Source of the DNA: Dolomedes plantarius
Lineage: Eukaryota > Arthropoda > Arachnida > Araneae > Dolomedidae
Assembly (NCBI GenBank): GCA_907164885.2
Contig: OU015499.1
Span: forward strand, 148,089,118 to 148,153,117
Length of the DNA: 64,000 bases
Direction of reading: 5' to 3'
The position numbers were made by a program, and so were the translations under genes. The notes beneath the pieces were generated by a model. It made no database searches. It worked only from the letters and a program-made list of their open reading frames with translations, and was not told the DNA's origin. Position 1 is the first letter of the stretch; each line of letters opens with the position of its first letter. Positions 56,125 through 64,000 of the stretch are shown here, one piece after another.

Positions 56125-57159
56125 TTAGTGTGATTTTGGCGAATTCTGAAGACTTCTCCATACCACCCAAGGGATACCTACTTCTTTACATTTACTTAAG
56201 GAGTATTTTGTAATCATTGAAAACGTCGCAAATATTAATATGACATCATTTTCCTACATGACATAGAAGAAGAAAAGGTACATTTCCGTTAGCGGAGCTT
56301 CGCGCAAATTGTGCGCTGTCGCGCCAAGTAATTCAAATTTTATCAGACCTCGCCAAACGTCCCGACCCGTTATTTTCAGTTTTTTTTGACACGTAGGTCC
56401 ACCCGCCGCATAAATTCAGATGCATTTCACAATTTCCCATACCCCGGAATTGTACTCTCCGAAGTGGGTTATTGGCAAATATGGCGAAGCAATTTATACA
56501 ACCAAAGCCAATGTTTACTTTTATCTTTTACTGATTATATCGCCAACAGATCCATGGCGCAGCTAGCGGTAGAGGAATTCATGTAAGATAACAGCATTTT
56601 TCGTAGCGCAGCGGAGCCAACTCAGGCTACGATGTTTATACAACCAGCGGCTAGTTGGTTTTACTACTGCGTGGTACAGCGTTTGCATTTGAACATCCGA
56701 TACGGCCCTAAGATAGTTGGCTTTTCCACGACACGGAAGGAAAAACCATGAAGGGAAAATTAGCTGTGCTTGAAATTCCCATTCTATCTCAGTAATGCTC
56801 CAAGCCTTAGAAGACAATATATGTCTTAGCGAACACTTTTGGAGAATGTTGGACCGTTTGATTCAGTTTTACCCTTTCCCATTCTTACATTTATGATTGG
56901 CGATGACTTGGTGACATTTACATTTGACGCCAAGTGGCGTCCCGCCAACGGAAATTACCGAAGAAAAAATAATGAAATAGTAATTACAAATAATTAAGGT
57001 AATCTAATTAAAGGTCGAAACCTTAAGCCGACGCTTCATTATCCGTCGGTTGTTCTTGAAAATAAAAAGGCCAAATGAAGTAGCTGAAAATACGAAAAAG
57101 TTTAGCAAAATAAACTGTTGGTTAACTAATGTACAGGGACACAAAAACATTTACATATA
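56125..57159. other. Unit 3 flank before Tc1-A
   Basis: Matches 8676-9711. Overlapping short frames, none kept at constant length. Confidence 0.35.
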
Positions 57160-58105
57160 CACTGAAGAGCTAAAAAAACTGGTACAGGCATTCGTATGCA
57201 AATAACGGTGATATGCAATCAATCAGCGTAACCCGATGTGGTCGGCGGTTCCTATATAAGGAAACAGGTGTCGGCGAAGCTATTAGATCGATTCCTCCAG
57301 CTACAATGGTAGTTGTAGGGAAAAGACTTTGAATGAACGGGACCGTCGATAATTAACGAGAATATTTAAACGAGATAGACGTGGAACACTTCCTCTAATT
57401 GCTGCGGATTACAGTGCAGGGGCATGAACAAGCGTCAGCGGGCGAACTCTTCAACGGACCGTCATTCAAATAGGCTTTCGAAGCAGCAAGCCTACTCATT
57501 TAGAGTTCTTGACTGCACGGAGCAAACATTTACGCCTTGCTTTGGCCGACCAACACCTCCATTCGACTGTTGATGACTGGAAACACGTTGCCTGGTCTGA
57601 CGAGTCTAGTTTCTCATTGTATTGGTCAGATGGACGTGTACGGGTATGGAGAAAACCTCATGAACCCATAGACCGCACGTGCCAACAGGGGACTGTTGAA
57701 GCTGGTGGAGCCTCTGTGATGGTATGGGGCGTGTGCAATTCGCGTGATATGGGACCCCTCATACGTCTAGAGATGACTCTGACAGGTGACGGGTACATGA
57801 GCATCCTGACCGATCATACACTCATCTGAATTTGGATACTTCCACTGGCCCTCTAAATCCCGAGATAGGAATATTATTGAGCATATTTGGGATGCCTTGC
57901 AACGTGCTGTTCAGAAGAGACCTCTACCCCCTCGAACTCCTTTAGATTTGTAGGCTGTCCTGAAGGATTCGTGGTGTGAATTACCTCCAGCATTCCTTCA
58001 GACATTAGTCGAGTCCATGACACGTCGTGTTGCGGAACTTTTGCGTGTTCGTGTTGAACCTACACGATATTAGGCATGTGTACCAGTTTTTCTGGCTCTT
58101 CGGTG
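57160..58105 (+). mobile_element. Tc1-A, internally deleted, unit 3
   Basis: Starts CACTGAAGAGCTAAAAAAA after TA (57158-57159), ends CTGGCTCTTCGGTG at 58105 followed by CA (a decayed TA). 946 bp, carrying the same internal deletion as unit 1. Confidence 0.88.
57330..58072 (+). pseudogene. Tc1-A transposase remnant, unit 3
   Basis: The open frame 57509-57829 holds TARSKHLRLALADQHLH, AWSDESSFSLYW with the first Asp, and VMVWGVC, ending at ILTDHTLI. The second-Asp block is missing, and the shifted frame resumes FHWPSKSRDRNIIEHIWD with the Glu. Upstream helix-turn-helix parts have stops (RR then TAA, as TGA in unit 1). Confidence 0.85.
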
Positions 58106-59327
58106 CATATATAATGAATAAAAAACCCTGATATAAACAAAATAAAAATAAAATATTTCACTTTAAAACAAAACCAGTAGTACAAAATTATTTATACGAC
58201 AATTTTTACTTGTTCTGGGTTCCAATGTAGGATGTACGGTATGTGTTTATGAACCAAAAGTAAAACAAATAAAATATTCTGTACTGTGCTCAATTAAGAA
58301 AGCAGAAATATCCCACCAGGAAGTGATAAAATATCCACCTGGAGCTGATCAGAACAGAGACCATTTTCAATCAAATTTCATACTTTATGAAAGCCCTATT
58401 TAGAAATTTAGTTCTTCTGAAAATTCATTGCCCCTTACTCTTCTATTTCGGTTACTCTGAATCAAACTTTCATGAGAGTATTAGTACAATTTGCATAATT
58501 TTCGTTAACACAGTTGTAATAATATGTTAAAGATGCAAATTTCATAGTGTTGGAGTGCGTGTGTGTCTGGGGGGGGGAGAAGATCAGCAATTAGAATTGA
58601 GACAAAATAGATTAAATTAAATTTATTTGATTTGAATTGGGTTGCAGAACGCAAAAGGACAGAAAATCCCAAATCTTTTGAGTGCTGTGCGTCCATCGGT
58701 CTGTCCGTATTATGTTTTGAACAGCGAGAAGTGTAACCTTGATTACTATGAGAATCAAAACGGTCTATATTTCTAGAAAAGCTATGTAGTCTGTGATTTA
58801 TACCTGAGTTTAAGAACGAAAACAAAGTGTTTCAATAAATAAGATAAGAAGAGGCTTGAAATACTATTGTTTCTGCATGAGGCGACTCGGATTGGTTATG
58901 AGAATTTAGCCAATGGAATGAGTTGGTCGTCAAGGCTTTAGAAGGTAAATCTACTCCTTCGCTAACTGATTCTGTAATCGACTTTCGCAGTTTGATTACA
59001 TTATTTTCCAGTCAAAATAAGTAATATATTTCTCAGTTTCACAAAAATACCCCTCTTTCCATCTTGACGTATTTAACTATTTAGTTTCGATTCTTTTTTT
59101 TTTTGCGTGTGTTAATTGCATTATTATTTTGTTGAAGAGACTCTAAGAGGGAAGAAAACTGAAGACGCGTCATAGTTCAGGATGCAGAATGCGGTAAAGA
59201 TATAGTACAAAGTGGTTATTTGGGTTTTGTTTCGTTTTATGAATGCCATCGTTTAAAATGCTTGTTTTCAGGCGTATACATTTATTTCTCGCTTTGGAGG
59301 TTTCTAAATCCAAAGACGTATTAGCTA
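58106..59327. other. Unit 3 flank after Tc1-A
   Basis: Matches 10654-11870. G run at 58569-58578 after a short GT run. No gene recognised. Confidence 0.35.
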
Positions 59328-60060
59328 AGGTGACTGCCTACGTTCGGAGCCAATTTTTTAAAAAAATTGTTTTTTTAAGTATTTTTTGGTCTCTTATGGT
59401 ACAACAGCATTTAAAAATACAAAATAAAAAAAAACTTTCCTGTAAATACTATACTTTTTTATAAATTGGTCAATTTGAAGTAATTTTTAATGAAATTTAG
59501 CTAAAACGCTTATCACTTTGAACAAAATTCTAATGCTACTATTATAATTTCCTTCATACACATGATACATATAACAGTTATCTTCAAAATGACCTACAAT
59601 CTAAGAGAAATTTTAAAATGCAAAAATAATACAGACAATTTTATGTTTCAATATGAAAATATTCCCCGATTCGTCATTCCTTTCCTTATAAAATCAGCCC
59701 CAAACAAAAAAATATTTATTATACATCAATTATTGTGCGTCATCTCATTAACAATAGCATCTAAAACATTTCCTGAAAATTTTATCAAATTATATGCATT
59801 ATTATGTGAGATATCATGATAACGGTAGAGATTTGTGCTAAAAAACATAATTCTGAGAAAAACGCATTTAAAGTTGTGTGTCACTTCAATTTTGTATCAG
59901 ACGATGTTTTTAAAAATAGCTATAACTCTGCTTTTAATTGATCTAGAAGGAAAATCAAAATGGTTTTGAAAAGAGAAAAGATTGAATTAGAAGATTCTTG
60001 CAAAAAATGAAATTGACCAAAATAGTCAAAAAATGGCATTTTTAACGTAGGCAGTCACCT
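59328..60060. mobile_element. 733-bp TA-flanked element, unit 3 only
   Basis: Perfect 17-bp inverted ends AGGTGACTGCCTACGTT, flanked by TA (59326-59327, 60061-60062). Units 1 and 2 have the uninterrupted CGTATTTAGCTTATGTGC. The interior is very AT-rich; the one longer frame (59562-59819) shows no transposase motif. Probably a non-autonomous DNA transposon; the TA duplication suggests Tc1/mariner, but the ends do not match the Tc1 families here. Confidence 0.82.
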
Positions 60061-60245
60061 TAGTGCTTTAAAGATGCTTTCATTTTTTTTTAATTTTCTG
60101 GTTCTTTTTGTCACCACATTTGAATCCCCCTTGACGGTCGTATCCTTCTTTCTAAACTTTAGTATAGAAGTCTGAAATTTATTTCTATCAGTTTTTGGGT
60201 AAATTGCATAATAAAAACGTGAAGAGCCGAAACAGTGGGGTAGAG

Positions 60246-60379
60246 GTAAACAATGAAACTGACTAATTAAAAAGCGTACCTAAAAATTCAAACACTATAT
60301 CAAACCACACCTTCCGGGGCTTCCTCCAGTGTAGCAGGAATTCTTGACTTACAGTTTTCCTCTTTCTTTCATTACGCAG
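60246..60379 (+). other. Candidate intron upstream of coiled-coil exon, unit 3
   Basis: Donor AG|GTAAAC, acceptor TTTCTTTCATTACGCAG. Same sites as units 1 and 2. Confidence 0.4.
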
Positions 60380-60395
60380 GGCAAGGGTGGCAACT

Positions 60396-60947
60396 ATGAA
60401 AGAGCACGGAGATTATAACTCGGAGATGGAAGAATGGAATGCCTTGATAAAGACCGACAAGGTGACACTCGCGGAAGAACGTCGACTTGCCCTGGAGGAG
60501 AAGAGGAAAATGTTGGCTTCTATAAAAATATTGAAAGAGGAAGAAAAGAAGGAGAAAGCGAGAAGGAAGAACGTGGAAAAGGAAATCCTGGCCGAAGAAA
60601 AGAAGGAGAAAGCGAGAAGGAAGAACGTGGAAAAGGAAATCCTGGCCGAAGAAAAGAAGGAGAAGGCGAGAAGGAAGATCGTGGAAAAGGAAATCCTGGC
60701 CGATGAAAAGAAGAAACGTCACGCCGAGGAAAATCTGCGAAAAGAGGCAAGAAGATTAGTCAGACGAGTTATCTCCAAGGCCTCCAAACATATTGAAGAG
60801 CAGAAGAAAGCGGAAGACATGCAGAAGAAAGCGAAAGAAAAGCAGGAGAAGAGGCTTAGGAAGCAAATCAGGAATATTATATCCAGGGCAAGCCAGAAGG
60901 TGACTGAAGATCGAAAAGCAGTCAATGAGGCTCGAAAGAAGAATTGA
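60396..60947 (+). CDS. Charged coiled-coil protein, unit 3
   Basis: 183 aa, same length and start (MKEHGDYNSEMEEWNAL) as unit 1, with three 54-bp repeat units (60540-60701). By eye about 18 amino-acid changes and 4 silent changes separate it from unit 1, mostly Glu/Lys, Asn/Ile, Glu/Gln and Glu/Asp swaps that keep the charged helical character. No stops or shifts. It is either a slowly decaying or a fast-changing gene. Confidence 0.5.
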   Translation: MKEHGDYNSEMEEWNALIKTDKVTLAEERRLALEEKRKMLASIKILKEEEKKEKARRKNVEKEILAEEKKEKARRKNVEKEILAEEKKEKARRKIVEKEILADEKKKRHAEENLRKEARRLVRRVISKASKHIEEQKKAEDMQKKAKEKQEKRLRKQIRNIISRASQKVTEDRKAVNEARKKN

Positions 60948-61772
60948 AGAAAGAAATTGAATGTATTCATTCTTCGAGCACATTGTGCCAGGGAGTATTT
61001 TTTTATTTTGTTCTTTTATTCTTGAGAGTATTATTTTGTTCTTTTCTTGATATGAAATTTGGATCAAAAATCAAAATTTTCGAAATTATTTTTTGATATA
61101 AATACGAGGATAATCGCAAAGGTACATTTTCGGCTAATTCTTGTATTATTCGGTCGTGGCAAACCCACAAACTATGGCTTGTGGTAAAGAGAAACTTAAG
61201 GAAGGGATAGTTGGGGCTGGGGGGGGGTCTTTTATCGAATAATTCTCCGAGTCATTCTATTTGAAAAGGAGAGAATGGGAATAATTTTTTTCAACATTGA
61301 AATAATGAGTTAAAACTCAATGACTCCGTCAGAAACCTGAGGATAAGTAACGACAACCGGAATAATGAGTATCAATGGTTTGTAATTTTGTGAGGCATAT
61401 TTGAGAATCAGTAGAAAATGTACTTTTGGTGGAAGCAATCGTAAAAATATGTGTTTCGTGTGTTAGATTAAGCTAAATATTTGTATATATTAAGTTAATG
61501 TTCATTTTATATTGTCGCTACTGTTCCGCTGTCTAGGCACGTGAAATTCTTACCAGAATCCTTTATTTTCTGTCTCTATTCCCAAATCACCGATTTTAGC
61601 ATTTTCAGGAAAATCAATATTTAGAGAAGAAAAATTGCAGATTGTTTTCATTCGAAACATTTAATGAATGACCTACAGAATTTCATTGCCAAAGAGAGCG
61701 GAACAGTTGTTGATTTTACTTTTTCGGTCTTTGAAATCAAAATTGAATGCAAATTTCTAGTTAACAGTATTT
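60948..61772. other. Unit 3 flank downstream of coiled-coil exon
   Basis: Matches 12778-13603. AT-rich, no coding signal. Confidence 0.4.
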
Positions 61773-62125
61773 TTCAATAGAGTAGCAATAGATGTAATGA
61801 AATAATAGTGCATTTTATAGCAAAATGAAAAATTACCTTCTCCAATAAGAAACTCAAAAGATAATGCAACAGTTTTCAATAGCACAATAGATAATATAGT
61901 TTACAATAGAAAATAGCAATTTTATGAAGCAGAGAATAGGATAACACCTGAATAATGGATAGAAATAAACTATTGCAATGAAAAATAGAAATTAGAAGAA
62001 GATAATAGAAAAAACAATAGAAATAGAAAGTCAATAGTATTTAACAATAGAAATAGGCAATAGAAACTTAAAATAGAAAATATGATATAAACAATAAAAA
62101 TAGACAATAGAATATGGCAATGAGT
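61773..62125. repeat. Degenerate AATAG(AAA) repeat, unit 3
   Basis: Near-identical in arrangement to 37525-37885. Confidence 0.65.
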
Positions 62126-64000
62126 GATGCAAAACTAGTGAGCAAATAAGCATTTAATTTAATTTTTTTTTCGCATCTATCATCCATAGCTGTCAAAAAG
62201 AGTATCAAAAGATCAGCAGATTTCTGAAAATGATTTCACCACACTCACGACACACATCATCTGCAGTACACTCAGAACAATTTCCACACACGTGCACAGT
62301 GATGCATTCACACATTCAACACAAACATGCACATCTTCTGGAGCTGTTGTGTCTTCTGTAGGGGGTTGGTAGATAGGTGAGTGCTTAGTTGCCCGTGGCT
62401 GGGATTTGTTGGCGTCGTCTACGGTTTTGAGGGAAGGAGGAATCGTTAGGGATCGGAGGTTCCTGGACACTAGTCGAGATTTTGATGTTTTTCCCGAGTG
62501 CGTGGGGGGGTGGGGGGTGGGAGGTCGTCCCGATCGTAGGAATGGCTCTAGGATTTTCCCCTAAAGGCAGCGTCTTGGGGGGGTTGCCATAAACTTTAAA
62601 AATTTAAAATGGTAGTTGTCTGCTCAATAACTGTATACTGGTAAATGTAGGGATCGTAGAGTGTCCGGGACGGGTGGGGGGTCCCCTCCGACGGGGTCCC
62701 ACCTTATCGTGGTGGAGGGGTTTCAGGGTCCCAACGTTTGAGGCCAAAACAGTCAGATTTTAACTGCAAACAGAAAGTGCTAACGAGATCTTGTCGGAGG
62801 TACGGCAGGTCTCCAGCCAGTGATCGGATTTGTGTCTCAACTCCGCATTCAACTCCGACGTGCGGTGGTTGGTTATAGATATGTCGAAAACTCTACTGTT
62901 ATCTATGTAAAATGCGGTAGATTTTAACCTGATTATTAATGAATGTTTTTAGCATGTTTTCAGGAGGTTACGCTCACTGTGACTCTTTGTCGTATAGGTG
63001 GATACCACCTAAAACTTCATCAACGTGTTGCGATTTGCATTCATTTGATGAGTGACTTGTTTTGTTATCGGTACGATGGGACCCGACCAAGAGGACCTTT
63101 TTAGTATACGTGTATAAAGGATAGAATGTGGGTGGTGCGCTACACCTTGTTTATTGTTACATATGTATTGCATACTATATAAGAAGTAATCGTTTTCTAC
63201 TTTTAATACTGATTTTTGTGTGTTAGTTTCCACATTAAAAATCTATTCATTTCCTATCATTTTTCTCCGACCTCATTTGTCATTTCTTTCAGTTTATATT
63301 CTTACCATGTTCATCACGTATCTGAGACACGAAAATTCCTACCCTCTTCGAAGGGTCGTGTTACGTATTTCTTGTTCTGAGATGTAAAATCGTATTGGAG
63401 CGAGCATTTCATTACTTCGGCATTCCGCAAGGTTTCAACTTGGTTTATAGACTTTTATATCTTTACTTGGCTTTTTGTCATCGTCTTTGTATTTTAAGCA
63501 CGCCATTAGAAACAACAACAAAAATAATTACAAGATGAAATAAAATTTTTGTATACCAAGTTTTTAAATTTTCTGTCGAATCATATAAACTTGACAATTC
63601 TATGTATTAATAAATACTTACTTAAAATGTTTTTGATGAATTATCCCATTAACTTGAAAGAAAATGATCAAATGCGTAATAAAGAGAGCAATTCTAATAA
63701 ATTTTCAAACAACGAAATTAGCTGAAAAAGAATTCAAATCTGCTTAAAAATGGCTAAAAGTATTAACATAATGCATTGTCATCGTTTTCTGAGCTATTCT
63801 AAAAGTTTCAAATGTCTAGCTAGTCGCGAAGTTAATTAAAAATCGATTGCAAGATTTGTACTGCAGACAAACAAGACAGCGAGTTTATAAAAACACAGTA
63901 ATAAATACTTAGTTTCTTTATGGACTGAATTCTCCCACACACTGAAATTTATGCTGGAAAGCGTGTAACTTTTTAGAGAGTGACCCATGTGACCATTCAT
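62126..64000. other. Unit 3 conserved block with GC-rich patch, to window end
   Basis: Matches 13946-15864. Includes the Cys-rich minus frame 62213-62470, a G-rich run at 62502-62522, the GC-rich patch (to about 62725) and the 74-codon minus frame 63009-63233. No domain is recognised. Confidence 0.35.

Larger units (their letters stand above)
46122..64000. repeat. Tandem segmental duplication, unit 3 (cut by window end)
   Basis: Third copy. It runs off the window at a point matching about 15864 of unit 1, so the mariner-like MITE and the left end of hAT-A are not seen here. Private insertions are at 54440-54995, 55529-56116 and 59328-60060. In the blocks I compared, such as the AATAG repeat and the flanks of the coiled-coil exon, it is closer to unit 2 than to unit 1. 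Confidence 0.92.

Noticed and set aside
1..64000. Integrated large virus or Polinton-type element as the origin of the repeated unit
   Set aside because: I looked for polymerase, integrase, packaging ATPase or capsid-like frames and saw none; the unit's recognisable content is hAT, Tc1, SINE and MITE sequence.

Overview
The window is eukaryotic DNA, AT-rich, with no bacterial-style operons. It is mostly repeats and transposon remains. The Tc1-like and hAT transposase remnants resemble families I know from arthropod, especially spider, genomes, so an arachnid or other arthropod is my best guess (inference from memory of protein style, not a database result). No intact, clearly host-type multi-exon gene is visible. 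LAYOUT: the window is at least three head-to-tail copies of one segment. Copy starts are at 1, 25216 and 46122, set by one landmark inside a hAT element. The spacings are about 25.2 and 20.9 kb, and the third copy runs off the end at 64000. The array probably extends beyond both ends. By eye the copies differ by several percent plus many indels; units 2 and 3 look closer to each other than to unit 1 in the stretches I compared. SHARED CONTENT OF EACH UNIT, in order: (i) the right end of a large hAT element (hAT-A) carrying a second hAT (hAT-B); (ii) a tRNA-derived SINE with a TA tail; (iii) a second tRNA-like SINE head; (iv) a 63-residue hydrophobic ORF behind a TATA-like motif; (v) a broken 71-codon ORF; (vi) an internally deleted Tc1-like element (Tc1-A); (vii) a purine-rich exon coding for a charged coiled-coil protein with a 54-bp in-frame repeat, behind a good splice acceptor; (viii) a degenerate AATAG-rich repeat; (ix) a GC-rich patch; (x) a deleted IS630/mariner-like element; (xi) the left end of hAT-A, its transposase remains split by a nested Tc1-like element (Tc1-C), then hAT-B. 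PRIVATE INSERTIONS: each unit carries insertions that the others lack, usually with a readable empty site in a sister unit. Unit 1 has a Tc1-like element with a nearly open transposase frame (Tc1-B) and a 1.6-kb solo LTR inside hAT-B. Unit 2 has a tRNA-derived SINE with a 15-bp target duplication, a 181-bp hAT-type MITE and a rearranged 27.2-28.3 kb stretch at a long TA microsatellite. Unit 3 has two MITE-like elements of possible Merlin type and a 733-bp element with AGGTGACTGCC ends. The nesting is Tc1-C in hAT-A, hAT-B in hAT-A, and the LTR in hAT-B. With the private insertions this gives a relative history: the nest formed first, the segment was then duplicated, and each copy later took its own insertions and deletions. 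No gene set here acts as a pathway. The best candidates for real genes are the coiled-coil exon and the 63-residue ORF, both at modest confidence.
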